Source of the DNA: CF-118 sp035934385
GTDB taxonomy: Bacteria > Chloroflexota > Dormibacteria > Dormibacterales > Dormibacteraceae
Length of the DNA: 64,000 bases
Direction: 5' to 3'
Assembly: GCA_035934385.1 (NCBI GenBank)
Contig: DASYXY010000048.1
Location: 37,181-101,180 of the forward strand
Both the position numbers and the translations under genes were made by a program. Positions within the stretch are counted from its first letter, which is position 1; each line of letters begins with the position of its first letter. This document shows, in pieces, positions 51,493 through 59,724 of this stretch. The notes beneath the pieces were generated by a model. It did no database searches, was not told where the DNA came from, and worked only from the letters and a program-made list of their open reading frames with translations.

Positions 51493-52268
51493 AGATCTAC
51501 CTTCTCGGCCACGGCATCTCGTACTCGCGCAGCCCCGCGATGCAGACCGCGGCGCTGCGCGCGGCAGGGCTGGACTGGACGTACGAGCTTCTCGATGTCG
51601 CGCAGGAAGAGCTTACGGAGGCGATCGACAAGCTCCGCGCGCCGGATAGCGCCGGAGCCAACGTCACCATTCCTTACAAGCTGGCCGTGATGGAACAGCT
51701 CGATCGACTGGACGCCGACGCGCTGCGCGCGCATGCCGTCAATACGATCAGCCGCGACGCCGGTCACCTGGTCGGTTCCAACACGGACGTGGCGGGCATC
51801 CGGTCGGCGCTCGCCGACGTTGGCCTCACCGATCCCCGCGGAGCCAAGGCGGTGGTCCTGGGCGTCGGTGGCTCTGCCCGCGCCGCAGGCGTCGCGCTCG
51901 ACGGCGCACACATGACATTCGTCGCGCGCCACCCCGACCGAGCCGGCGAGCTGCCGGGGCAGGTGACCGCGTGGACCGACCACGGCTGGGAATCCGCCGT
52001 CCGGTCCGCCGATCTCCTGTTGAACGCGACGCCGCTAGGGCGTCGGGAGGAGATGCCGCTGCGCCCGAACGCCCTGCCCAAGGAAGGCGCCGTGATCGAC
52101 CTGGTGTACGTGTCCGGCGGGACGCCTTTGATCCGCAAGGCTCGCTCATTAGGCCTGCGCGCCGCCGACGGTTGGGGGGTGCTGCTCGCGCAGGGCGCTC
52201 GATCGTTCGAGATCTGGACCGGAAAGTCCGCGCCAGTCCAGGCAATGCGCGAAGCTCTTACCCAATGA
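51489..52268 (+). CDS. aroE: Shikimate dehydrogenase, apparent CTG start
   Basis: Shikimate dehydrogenase of 259 residues if translation starts at CTG 51489-51491. The frame has a TAG stop at 51480-51482, and no ATG, GTG or TTG occurs before ATG 51540. Starting at 51540 would remove GHGISYSRSP, the beta-1 strand and shikimate-binding SxS motif. The CTG forms CTGA with the mltG stop, just like the ATGA, GTGA and TTGA overlaps elsewhere here. Catalytic NVTIPYK, SNTDVAG and the NADP strand VLGVGGSARA are present. It overlaps the prepilin peptidase gene (ATGA). Confidence 0.88.
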   Translation: MKIYLLGHGISYSRSPAMQTAALRAAGLDWTYELLDVAQEELTEAIDKLRAPDSAGANVTIPYKLAVMEQLDRLDADALRAHAVNTISRDAGHLVGSNTDVAGIRSALADVGLTDPRGAKAVVLGVGGSARAAGVALDGAHMTFVARHPDRAGELPGQVTAWTDHGWESAVRSADLLLNATPLGRREEMPLRPNALPKEGAVIDLVYVSGGTPLIRKARSLGLRAADGWGVLLAQGARSFEIWTGKSAPVQAMREALTQ

Positions 52269-52897
52269 ACCCGCTGGTCGTCGCGATCGGCTGGGCCGCG
52301 GTCGGAGCCCTCGCCGGGTGGTTGATGCGCTGGGGGTCAGTGAGACTGGCGCGACTCGAGGGCCTGGAGCCGGGCTTCAAGCGATGGCAGGTATACGGCC
52401 CGCCGATTCTTGCAGCCGCCCTGTTCGCCGCGTTCGGATATGCGCTGGCCGGCGCGCCGAGCCTCCTCGCGCTGCGCAGCATCTTCGTGCTCGTGCTCGT
52501 CCAGGTGATCTTCTTCGACTTCGAGCACCACCTCATCCTCGACCGGGTGATGTTCCCGGCCATGGCCCTGGCCCTGGTCGTGAGCCTGTTCGGCCGCCCC
52601 TGGTGGGCCGGGCTAGCGACCGGTTTTGGGGCCGGTCTGTTGTTCTTCCTGCTCGCGGCGGGCGGCTCCGCCCTGATGAAACAGGAAGCGCTCGGATTCG
52701 GCGACGTGAAGCTTGCCGTCTTCATGGGACTGCTGCTCGGCGTGCCGATGATCTTCAGCGCGCTGTTCTATGGGGTCCTGTTCGCCGGCGTCGGAGCCAT
52801 CGCCTTCATCGTCTGGCACCGATCGCTCAAGGGCAACATCGCTTACGGGCCCTACCTCGCGGCGGGGGCCCTGCTTGGGTTGTTCTTTCTGCAGTAG
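52265..52897 (+). CDS. Prepilin peptidase, A24 family (TadV/CpaA or PilD type)
   Basis: A 210-residue aspartic membrane peptidase with six to seven hydrophobic helices. The two catalytic Asp sites are FFDFEHHLILDRV and GFGDVKLAVFMG. The N-terminal methyltransferase domain of classical PilD is missing, as in TadV/CpaA enzymes. It is the only prepilin peptidase in the window and could process the TadE-like proteins about 20 kb away. It is embedded in a shikimate operon (ATGA with aroE). Confidence 0.9.
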   Translation: MNPLVVAIGWAAVGALAGWLMRWGSVRLARLEGLEPGFKRWQVYGPPILAAALFAAFGYALAGAPSLLALRSIFVLVLVQVIFFDFEHHLILDRVMFPAMALALVVSLFGRPWWAGLATGFGAGLLFFLLAAGGSALMKQEALGFGDVKLAVFMGLLLGVPMIFSALFYGVLFAGVGAIAFIVWHRSLKGNIAYGPYLAAGALLGLFFLQ

Positions 52898-52908
52898 CGA
52901 GGTTCCGT

Positions 52909-52914
52909 TACCCT
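52909..52914 (+). promoter_or_regulatory. Candidate -10 element (TACCCT) before PH-domain gene
   Basis: TACCCT ends 8 nt before the ATG at 52923 and there is no ribosome-binding site. This fits the TANNNT near-leaderless pattern seen elsewhere. Confidence 0.25.
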
Positions 52915-52922
52915 AGGCGCCG

Positions 52923-53432
52923 ATGGCGGGCGAGCTGCTTCCCGGCGAGAACCTCATCCTCAAGCTCCACCAGCACTGGATCTTCGTTGCCAAGTCGCTG
53001 ATGATCCCGGTCGCGCTGCTTCTGCTGGCGGTCGTGGCGGACATCCTGATCGGCCCCGGTCATGGCATTCGCACGCCGCTCACGCTCGCGGTTGTCGCGA
53101 TCGCGATTTTGTGGCTCATCGTGGTCTGGATCCGCTGGCAGTCGATCGTCTACACGCTGACCGACCAGCGCATCAAGCTCGAGAGCGGAGTCTTCTCGCG
53201 CTCGGAGAAGATCATCCCCATCGACCGCATCCAGGACTGCACGACGAGACAGTCGCTGCTCGGGCGGATGCTGGGCTACGGCCGGGTGGAAGTTGACGCC
53301 GCGGGCGCCCAGGGGGCCGAGGTGCTCCAGCACCTGCCCAGCCCGGGCAAGTTCCGAGACCAGGTATTCGTGCAGTCGGAACGCCGGCGCGGTGTCGCTC
53401 CAAGCAGCCCGACCGGCCAGTCAGGCGTCTGA
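52923..53432 (+). CDS. PH-domain membrane protein (bacterial PH domain, YdbS/YdbT-like)
   Basis: A 169-residue protein with a short cytosolic start, two membrane helices (about 22-42 and 55-73) and a bacterial PH domain (DUF304-like) with VYTLTDQRIKLESGVFSR and IPIDRIQDCTTRQSLLGRMLGYG. Such proteins are membrane-associated and of unknown function. The stop is in the same frame as aroK, 15 codons before the first aroK ATG. Confidence 0.8.
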   Translation: MAGELLPGENLILKLHQHWIFVAKSLMIPVALLLLAVVADILIGPGHGIRTPLTLAVVAIAILWLIVVWIRWQSIVYTLTDQRIKLESGVFSRSEKIIPIDRIQDCTTRQSLLGRMLGYGRVEVDAAGAQGAEVLQHLPSPGKFRDQVFVQSERRRGVAPSSPTGQSGV

Positions 53433-53477
53433 GCCCACATCTCGCCGCCCCCAAGGAGCCTCGCGCTCATCGGCTTC

Positions 53478-53945
53478 ATGGGTTCGGGCAAGAGCGCCGT
53501 CGGAGTGATCGTCGCCCACCGCGCGCACACGCCGTTCTTCGACCTCGACCTCATGATCGAGAAGGCGGCAGGCACGAGCGTCAGCAGGATCTTCGCCACG
53601 CGCGGTGAGGCGGAGTTCCGGGCGCTCGAGTCTCAAGTCCTGCCCGCCGCGCTGCGCGAGGGCGCGGTGGCCGCGCTGGGCGGCGGCACCGTGATGGACG
53701 ACGCCAACTGGAAGCTGATCAACGAGCGCGCGGTGACCATCTACCTGGAACTGCCGTTCGACTCGTTGTGGGAGCGGATCGAGGGATCCGCGGACCGTCC
53801 GCTTCTTGCCGGTCGCACACGCGCCGAGGTCGCCGAGATCTTCGAGCGTCGCCGACCGCGCTACGAGGAAGCGACCCACCGCGTCGCCGCCGCCAGACCG
53901 CCTGGGCAGCTGGCCGGTGAGATCCTGGCGCTATGGCGCGACTGA
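53478..53945 (+). CDS. aroK: Shikimate kinase, start unclear
   Basis: A P-loop shikimate kinase: GSGKSAVG, FFDLDLMIEKAAG, RGEAEFRALE, the ALGGGTVM strand and the RPLL lid arginine. From ATG 53478 it has 155 residues but begins inside the P-loop (MGSGKS), losing the preceding strand LALIGF that is encoded in frame just upstream. Between the in-frame TGA at 53430-53432 and this ATG there is no ATG, GTG or TTG. An AGGAG site (53454-53458) stands 7 nt before a CTC and 10 nt before an ATC codon, so a non-standard start is possible. It overlaps aroB by 13 bp. Confidence 0.88.
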   Translation: MGSGKSAVGVIVAHRAHTPFFDLDLMIEKAAGTSVSRIFATRGEAEFRALESQVLPAALREGAVAALGGGTVMDDANWKLINERAVTIYLELPFDSLWERIEGSADRPLLAGRTRAEVAEIFERRRPRYEEATHRVAAARPPGQLAGEILALWRD

Positions 53946-55009
53946 TCGTCGACACGCCGGGCGGGACGTATCCGGTGCACATCGGTCGTGGGGTTCTGAA
54001 GGAACTGCGCCGGACCATGGCGCGCCTTGAGCCGACGGGAGTGGCGGTGATCGCCGATGCAAGCGTGCGGCCGATTGCGGCCGCGGTCGCCAAACATCTC
54101 AAGGCGGCGCGGGTCAGGCACGCGATTTTTGTGGTTCCGGGTGGCGAGCGATCGAAGTCGCTGGCCGGGCTGGCGGGGCTGCTCGCCTTCCTCGAGCGGC
54201 AGCGGATCGACCGCGGAGGCTGCATAGTCGCCGTGGGCGGAGGCACGGTGGGCGACCTCGCAGGCATGGCTGCCTCGACCTGGCTGCGCGGTATTCGCTA
54301 TGTCGAGGTGCCGACGACCTTGCTCGCCATGGTCGACTCCAGCATCGGCGGCAAGACCGGCGTCAACGGCGTCCGCATGAAGAACGCCATCGGGACGTTC
54401 TGGCAGCCCTCGGCGGTCATATCCGACCTCTCGTGCCTGGATACGCTGCCGCGCAATCGGTACCGGGAGGCCTTCGCCGAGGTTGTAAAGTACGCCGTCG
54501 CCATGGACCGAGGGCTCTTCGACGTTCTCCAGCGCGAGAGTGCGAGGCTCACGGCCGGCGATCAGGACGCGCTCGAGGACGTGATTGAAAGCTGTGCCAC
54601 CGCGAAGGCGCTGGTCGTGGCACGCGACGAGCGTGACCGCGGGCCGCGGGCGATCCTCAACTACGGCCACACCGCCGCCCACGCGCTCGAGGCCGCGAGT
54701 CGATACCGGGTTTCGCACGGGCGCGCGGTCGCCTTCGGAATGAGGGTCGCGGCGAACATTGCGTTCGACCTTGGCCTGTGCTCGGAGAGGTTGTTGGGTG
54801 CACAGGACGAGCTGCTCTCGACTTACGGACTTCGCAACGAGCATCCACGCGTGTCGCTGGACCGGATGATGGCCGCGATCCCCGCCGACAAGAAAGCCCG
54901 GCGCGGCAGAGTGGCGTGGGTGCTGCCTCGCCGCATCGGTCACGCCGTGATCGGTCAGGACGTGCCTGCCCGCCTCGTTCGGCGGGTCGTGCGAAAGGCG
55001 ATCGCGTGA
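53933..55009 (+). CDS. aroB: 3-dehydroquinate synthase
   Basis: A 358-residue NAD- and metal-dependent cyclase turning DAHP into 3-dehydroquinate. GGGTVGDLAGMAASTWLRG, PTTLLAMVDSSIGGKTGVN and LNYGHTAAHALE carry the NAD and zinc ligands. The ATG lies inside the aroK end, and the aroB stop overlaps aroQ by GTGA. Confidence 0.97.
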   Translation: MARLIVDTPGGTYPVHIGRGVLKELRRTMARLEPTGVAVIADASVRPIAAAVAKHLKAARVRHAIFVVPGGERSKSLAGLAGLLAFLERQRIDRGGCIVAVGGGTVGDLAGMAASTWLRGIRYVEVPTTLLAMVDSSIGGKTGVNGVRMKNAIGTFWQPSAVISDLSCLDTLPRNRYREAFAEVVKYAVAMDRGLFDVLQRESARLTAGDQDALEDVIESCATAKALVVARDERDRGPRAILNYGHTAAHALEAASRYRVSHGRAVAFGMRVAANIAFDLGLCSERLLGAQDELLSTYGLRNEHPRVSLDRMMAAIPADKKARRGRVAWVLPRRIGHAVIGQDVPARLVRRVVRKAIA

Positions 55010-55461
55010 GCAGGATCCTCGTCGTAAACGGACCCAACCTGAACCTTCTCGGCAAGCGGGAGCCCGAGATCTACGGCACGCGGTCGCTCGCCGACCTGAA
55101 CGACATGGTGCAGGCGCGCGCGGCCGAGCTGCACGTCGAGGTGACGACTTTCCAGAGCAACAGCGAAGGGGACATCATCGACTTCCTGCAGAAGGAAGGA
55201 CCCGGTTCAAGCGGCGTGATCATCAACCCGGGCGCGCTCTCGCATTACTCGCTTGCCCTGTACGATTGCCTGCAGGCGCTCGCGCTTCCGGTGGTTGAGG
55301 TTCATCTCTCGAACATCCACGCGCGCGAAAAATTTCGATCCAGAACGGTGACCGCGCGCGCCGCGCGCGGCGTGATCACGGGATTGGGATTCGAAGGCTA
55401 CAGGCTCGCTCTCGACTATCTGGTGAATCTTGGCCCCACGAAATCAGAGGCCAAGCCGTGA
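55006..55461 (+). CDS. aroQ: Type II 3-dehydroquinate dehydratase
   Basis: A 151-residue dodecameric dehydroquinase. ILVVNGPNLNLLGKREPEIYG contains the catalytic Tyr, IINPGALSHYSLAL the central loop and HLSNIHAREKFR the catalytic His. The GTG start overlaps aroB by GTGA. The last five codons and the stop form part of a 13-bp hairpin. Confidence 0.96.
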   Translation: MSRILVVNGPNLNLLGKREPEIYGTRSLADLNDMVQARAAELHVEVTTFQSNSEGDIIDFLQKEGPGSSGVIINPGALSHYSLALYDCLQALALPVVEVHLSNIHAREKFRSRTVTARAARGVITGLGFEGYRLALDYLVNLGPTKSEAKP

Positions 55462-55471
55462 TTTCGTGGGG
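55434..55471 (+). repeat. Strong 13-bp hairpin across the aroQ stop, before efp
   Basis: CCCCACGAAATCA (55434-55446) and TGATTTCGTGGGG (55459-55471) pair perfectly with a 12-nt loop. The right arm begins with the aroQ TGA stop, and the hairpin ends 11 nt before the efp GTG. A GGGGCCCC palindrome (55469-55476) follows directly. There is no T-run. It may separate expression of aroQ and efp or act as an mRNA stabiliser. Confidence 0.45.
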
Positions 55472-55482
55472 GCCCCGAAAAC

Positions 55483-56040
55483 GTGGTAAGCACTAACGAC
55501 TTCCGCGCGGGGACGATGTTCGAGATGGACGGTCAGCTCCTTTCGATCGTCACAGTCGAGCACATCAAGCTGGCGCGGGCAGGAGCGGTGATCAAGGCCA
55601 GGCTGCGAAACGTGATGACCGGCTCGATCTTCGAGCAGAGCTTTCGCAGCGGGGACAAGTTCAAGACAGTTCGCATCGACAGCACCGAGGCCACTTATCT
55701 GTACAACGACGGCAACCACCACTACTTCATGGACTCGCGCACGTACGACCAGGTGCCGGTGGCCGAGGAAATGCTCGAGGACGTGCTGCCGTTCCTGAAG
55801 GAAGGCAGCGAGGTGTTCCTGCAGCGCCACGACGACCGCCTGATCGGCGTCGGGCTGCCCATCAACGTCGAGCTGAAGGTGGTCGAGACCGACCCTGGAT
55901 TCCGCGGCGACACCGTGTCCGGCGCAACCAAGCCGGCGAAACTGGAGACCGGGGCGACTATCCAGGTGCCGCTGTTCATCCAGACGGGCGACGTCGTCCG
56001 GGTGGACACGCGAACTCGGACGTACATAGAGCGCGCCTGA
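55483..56040 (+). CDS. efp: Elongation factor P
   Basis: A 185-residue EF-P, which rescues ribosomes stalled on polyproline. It opens with VSTNDFRAGTMFEMDGQ, and the domain I loop contains VEHIKLARAGAVIKAR; the residue at the usual modified position is in the KLARAG turn, as an unmodified-Arg or altered loop. The C-terminal OB signature includes GDTVSGATKPA and the VPLFIQTGDVVRVDTRT end. Start is GTG 22 nt after aroQ. Confidence 0.96.
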   Translation: MVSTNDFRAGTMFEMDGQLLSIVTVEHIKLARAGAVIKARLRNVMTGSIFEQSFRSGDKFKTVRIDSTEATYLYNDGNHHYFMDSRTYDQVPVAEEMLEDVLPFLKEGSEVFLQRHDDRLIGVGLPINVELKVVETDPGFRGDTVSGATKPAKLETGATIQVPLFIQTGDVVRVDTRTRTYIERA

Positions 56041-56094
56041 TTTTGGTAGCGGCCCACTAGCGGGGCCACCGCTCCGCGGCGTATGGTGGCCAGG

Positions 56095-56445
56095 ATGGGA
56101 GAGACCGCCACTCTCGGCGCCGTTCGTGTGGCCAACGAGGTGATCGCCAGCATCGCGGCCATGGCCGCCTGCGAGGTCGAAGGCGTAGCGGGGATGGACG
56201 AGGCTGCGGCGCGGCACTTCGGCGACTGGGTCAGGCGACAGACGGCTCACCGCGGGGTGCGCGTGCAAGTCGAAGCCGACCGCTCGATCCACCTTGAGGT
56301 CTTCATCTCGGTCGACTCCGAGTCGCAGTTCGCATCGGTCGCGAGCGCGGTGCAGAGCAATGTCGTCGAGGCGACAGAGCGGATGCTCGGGCTCGAGGTC
56401 GGTGAGGTGAACGTCTTCGTCTCCAGCGTCGCGTTTGCCAGCTAG
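56095..56445 (+). CDS. Asp23/Gls24 family envelope-stress protein
   Basis: A 116-residue Asp23/YqhY-type protein: GETATLGAVRVANEVIASIAAMAACEVEGVAG, VRVQVEADRSIHLEVFISV and a C-terminal VNVFVSSVAF strand. ATG 56095 is preferred because GGTGG lies 5 nt before it; ATG 56083 in the same frame would add four residues. efp-asp23-nusB order is common in Gram-positive lineages. It overlaps nusB by 11 bp. Confidence 0.85.
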   Translation: MGETATLGAVRVANEVIASIAAMAACEVEGVAGMDEAAARHFGDWVRRQTAHRGVRVQVEADRSIHLEVFISVDSESQFASVASAVQSNVVEATERMLGLEVGEVNVFVSSVAFAS

Positions 56446-56881
56446 GACCAACAGCGCTTCCAAGCGCCGAAGCCACCCCGGCAAGCGGCATCAGGCACGC
56501 GAGCTTGCGCTACGGGTTCTGTTCCAGCTCGAGACGTCGACCGACGATCCCGATGAGGTGCTCCAGTACCACGCGGCCGAGAGTGCGGCCACCCCGGAGG
56601 TGGCGGCTTTCGCCAGCGACCTGGTGCGCGGCGTGCTAGCCAACCGGGAGAAGCTGGATGCGGTCCTCGCGGAAGCCTCCGAGCACTGGAAGGTCGGGCA
56701 GATGGCGAAGGTCGATCGCACGATCCTGCGGATCGCCGTGTACGAGCTGACGATCGACAAACACGTGCCGCCCAAGGCCGCGATCAACGAGTCGATCGAG
56801 CTCGCCAAGACCTTCTCCGGCGACGAGGCCGGGCGGTTCGTGAACGGCATCCTCGGCCGGGTCGCCTCCGCCACCGCGTGA
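56435..56881 (+). CDS. nusB: Transcription antitermination factor NusB
   Basis: A 148-residue NusB. RHQARELALRVLFQLE starts the helical core and KVDRTILRIAVYEL plus PPKAAINESIELAKTFSG mark its second half. The only usable start is TTG 56435, inside the asp23 gene. NusB with S10 binds boxA in rRNA antitermination. It overlaps xseB by GTGA. Confidence 0.94.
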   Translation: MPARTNSASKRRSHPGKRHQARELALRVLFQLETSTDDPDEVLQYHAAESAATPEVAAFASDLVRGVLANREKLDAVLAEASEHWKVGQMAKVDRTILRIAVYELTIDKHVPPKAAINESIELAKTFSGDEAGRFVNGILGRVASATA

Positions 56882-57069
56882 GCACCGAGCCGGCCGACGT
56901 CCTGGACCGCCTGGAGCGGGCCATCGCCCGCCTTGCGGACCCGAACGCACCTCTCGAGGAGCTGGTCACCGCCCACAGGCTGGCGCTCGACCTGCTGGAC
57001 CAGGCGGAGGAGGAGTTGAAGGCTCTGAGGACCCGAGTCGAGGACCTCAGCCGACAATTGTCGCCGTGA
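56878..57069 (+). CDS. xseB: Exodeoxyribonuclease VII small subunit-like protein
   Basis: A 63-residue, mostly helical protein with the XseB pattern: LDRLERAIARLADPNAPLEEL, then ALDLLDQAEEELKALR. The length fits XseB (60-80 residues). The large subunit XseA is not next to it, so the assignment rests on pattern alone. It has four-base overlaps on both sides (GTGA and GTGA). Confidence 0.65.
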   Translation: MSTEPADVLDRLERAIARLADPNAPLEELVTAHRLALDLLDQAEEELKALRTRVEDLSRQLSP

Positions 57070-57479
57070 CCTTCTTGCTGCCCGCCGTGGTGGCCTGGGC
57101 GATCGCCCAGGTGGCCAAGGTGGCGCTGAGCTCGATCCGCCAGCGCCGGCTGAACCTGCGCGTGCTCGCCGACCCGGGCGGGATGCCGAGCAGCCACAGT
57201 GCCATCGTTATGGGCCTGACCACGGCCATCGGGCACCACGGGGGCCTCACGAGCCCCTCGTTTGCCATCGCCCTTATCTTCTCGTTCGTGGTGATGTACG
57301 ACGCCGCCGGTGTGCGCCGCGCGGCGGGCCGGCAGGCGGCCGTGCTCAACCGGCTGGTCCAGGACCTGGTTCACATGCGCGGCATGCAGGAGCAGGAGCT
57401 GCGCGAGCTCCTCGGTCACACACCCTTCGAGGTCCTGGTCGGCGCCGTGCTCGGCGTGGCGGTCGGGCTGGCCCTTTAG
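57066..57479 (+). CDS. DUF212 (YuiD-like) divergent PAP2-family membrane protein
   Basis: A 137-residue membrane protein with about three to four helices and the motif ADPGGMPSSHSAIVMGL, the acid-phosphatase-like PSSHS signature of the DUF212 family. The C-terminus carries LLGHTPFEVLVGAVLG. The GTG overlaps the xseB stop. Function is unknown; it may act on a lipid phosphate. Confidence 0.88.
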   Translation: MTFLLPAVVAWAIAQVAKVALSSIRQRRLNLRVLADPGGMPSSHSAIVMGLTTAIGHHGGLTSPSFAIALIFSFVVMYDAAGVRRAAGRQAAVLNRLVQDLVHMRGMQEQELRELLGHTPFEVLVGAVLGVAVGLAL

Positions 57480-58201
57480 TGCCGCGCCTGGATGCCCTGG
57501 TGACAAAGGCCGGCTTCGCTCCGTCGCGCGAGCGCGCGCAGGCGCTCATCCTCGCCGGCAAGGTGAAGGTCGGCGGCGAGACGGTGCGCAAGCCCGATCG
57601 CGCGGTGCCGGAGGGAACGCCGATCGACGTCGACTCCGACCAGGAATACGCGAGCCGGGGCGCGCTCAAACTGGGTCCGGCGCTCGCAACGTTCGGCATT
57701 GACGTGGCGGGCCGAGTCTGTGCGGACATCGGCGCGTCGACTGGAGGTTTCACCGACGTCCTCCTCCGGCGGGGAGCTGCGCGCGTTTACGCCATCGATG
57801 TCGGCCGGGGGTTGCTCCATTGGCGTCTGCGCCAGGACCCGCGCGTGGTCGTGATCGAACGCGTGAATGCGCGCAACCTCGAGTCCTTCCCCGAGCCGGT
57901 CAGCCTGGTAGTGATCGACGTGTCGTTCATCGGGCTGGAGAAGGTGCTGCCTGCCATCACCGCCGCGGCGCCGGGCGCCGAGGTGGTGGCCCTGTTCAAG
58001 CCGCAGTTCCAGGTCGAGCGCGGGCAGGTGGGAAAGGGAGGGATCGTGCGCGACCCGGAGGCGGTCGAGGCAGCGCTTCGGCGCTTCCGCGACTGGTGTG
58101 CTGCCAGCTCGCTGCGCGTGGTTGGAGAGGCGCCATCCGCGCTCGCCGGCGCTGACGGTAACCGCGAGATCTTCATTCACCTGGCGGCGACGTCTCGATG
58201 A
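57479..58201 (+). CDS. tlyA: TlyA family rRNA (cytidine-2'-O)-methyltransferase
   Basis: A 240-residue protein with an N-terminal S4 RNA-binding domain (residues 1-60) and a Rossmann methyltransferase domain: YASRGALKL, CADIGASTGGFTDVLL, AIDVGRGLLHWRL and DVSFIGLEKVLP. TlyA methylates 16S C1409 and 23S C1920 and affects capreomycin sensitivity in mycobacteria. The GTG shares a base with the previous TAG stop. It is followed by nadK (ATGA). Confidence 0.95.
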   Translation: MPRLDALVTKAGFAPSRERAQALILAGKVKVGGETVRKPDRAVPEGTPIDVDSDQEYASRGALKLGPALATFGIDVAGRVCADIGASTGGFTDVLLRRGAARVYAIDVGRGLLHWRLRQDPRVVVIERVNARNLESFPEPVSLVVIDVSFIGLEKVLPAITAAAPGAEVVALFKPQFQVERGQVGKGGIVRDPEAVEAALRRFRDWCAASSLRVVGEAPSALAGADGNREIFIHLAATSR

Positions 58202-59040
58202 TCGCGTGCATCGTTTTCGCTCCCGGAGCGCCCGATGCGATCCTGGAGCGCGCCGAGCGGACGTTCGCCCAGCACGGCGTCGAGTGCTGGCAGGCCAAAC
58301 GCGACCAGCCCGAGACCTCCATCACGTCCCAGCTCAAGAAAACCGACCTGCTCCTGACCCTCGGCGGTGACGGCACCTTTCTTGCCGGCGCCCGCCTCGC
58401 CGGGCCTCGCGGCATCCCCTTGCTCGGCGTCAACCTGGGCCGGCTCGGCTTCCTCACGGAGCTCGATGAGGATCAGCTCGAGACCGGCGTGACCGGGTTC
58501 ATCGAGGGCAGGCACCGCGTCGAGGAGCGCACAATCCTCCAGGTCGAGCTCCTCCGCGGTGCGCGCCGGGTGGCACGCAGCATGGGTCTCAACGAGGTCG
58601 TGGTCGACCGCGCGGAAGACGCCCGCATGCTCCGTGTGCAGATCGAGGTCGGCGGGCAGGGCGTGGGGGTGATCGACGCCGACGGTGTCATCGTGGCCAC
58701 CGCCACCGGCTCGACTGCTTACGCGCTGGCGACCGGCGGGCCGATCCTCGAACCCACGCTGCGCGACCTTCTCCTGGTCCCCATGAACCCCTTTGCGCTG
58801 ACAGTGCGGCCGATCGTCTTCTCGCCGCAGCAGGACATCGTCCTCTCGATCGTTCGCGGACCGGCCGAGATGCGTGTGGACGGCGGACGGCGCGGCCGCG
58901 CGGTCGCGACCGGCGACACGCTGCGGTGCGGCCCGCATCCGCGCCGGCTGAAGGTGATCCGTTTCGGCCCGCCCGAGGATTTCTATCGGCGTCTCGGCGA
59001 CAAGCTCGGATGGGGACGCCCGCTCGTGCCGATGAAGTAG
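58198..59040 (+). CDS. nadK: NAD kinase
   Basis: A 280-residue NAD kinase making NADP. LLTLGGDGTFL is the GGDG motif, LGVNLGRLGFLTEL follows, and ATATGSTAYALATGGPIL is the second conserved loop. It overlaps tlyA by ATGA, a common pairing. Confidence 0.97.
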   Translation: MIACIVFAPGAPDAILERAERTFAQHGVECWQAKRDQPETSITSQLKKTDLLLTLGGDGTFLAGARLAGPRGIPLLGVNLGRLGFLTELDEDQLETGVTGFIEGRHRVEERTILQVELLRGARRVARSMGLNEVVVDRAEDARMLRVQIEVGGQGVGVIDADGVIVATATGSTAYALATGGPILEPTLRDLLLVPMNPFALTVRPIVFSPQQDIVLSIVRGPAEMRVDGGRRGRAVATGDTLRCGPHPRRLKVIRFGPPEDFYRRLGDKLGWGRPLVPMK

Positions 59041-59046
59041 CGGCAC

Positions 59047-59724
59047 GTGCCTGTCAGAAAGCTTTTCAGCGGTCCTGCGGACCGGCGCATCAAAAGAGCC
59101 CTGTGCATCGTCGCCCACCCCGACGACATCGAGTTTTACTGCGGCGGGACTGTTCTGCAGATGACGAGGCGCGGAGTTCACGTCGATTTCGTGCTGGCCA
59201 CGTCTGGGGATAAGGGATCGCGCGATTCCAAGCTGCCACCGGATGATGTGGCGCGCACGCGCGAGCTCGAGCAGGAAGCGGCCGCGTACGTGCTGGGAGT
59301 CAAGCGCGTCACCTTCTTGCGTCACCCGGATGCGGAGCTGATCGAGAACCTGGACCTGCGCCGAGAGTTCGTGCGCGAGATACGCGCCACGAAGCCGGAC
59401 GTCATCCTGACCTTCGATCCGTTCGGCGGCTACCGATATCACCCTGACCATCGGATCGTCGGACGTGTGGCGATGGACGCCGCGTGGCCGTGCGCACGCG
59501 ACCCGCTGACATTCCCCGAGGAGGGCGCGCCGTATGAGACACCCGAGGCATGGTGCTTTGCGGGCGAGCATCCCAACCTCGAGATCGACGTGGGCGATCT
59601 GATCGAGGAGAAGATCGAAGCGCGCCTTGCGCACGCGAGCCAGACGCGGTTCCCGCCGGCGTTGCGCAAACGCTGGCGCGAGACTGCTCGCGTCGAGAAA
59701 TTCCACCAGGTAGACCTGCGATAG
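59047..59724 (+). CDS. PIG-L / LmbE family deacetylase
   Basis: A 225-residue zinc-dependent N-deacetylase-fold protein. The metal motif is CIVAHPDDIEF, and a second histidine site is HPDHRIVGR. LmbE relatives act on N-acetylglucosaminyl lipids, mycothiol or bacillithiol precursors; the substrate here is not evident. The GTG start is 6 bp after nadK. Confidence 0.88.
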   Translation: MPVRKLFSGPADRRIKRALCIVAHPDDIEFYCGGTVLQMTRRGVHVDFVLATSGDKGSRDSKLPPDDVARTRELEQEAAAYVLGVKRVTFLRHPDAELIENLDLRREFVREIRATKPDVILTFDPFGGYRYHPDHRIVGRVAMDAAWPCARDPLTFPEEGAPYETPEAWCFAGEHPNLEIDVGDLIEEKIEARLAHASQTRFPPALRKRWRETARVEKFHQVDLR

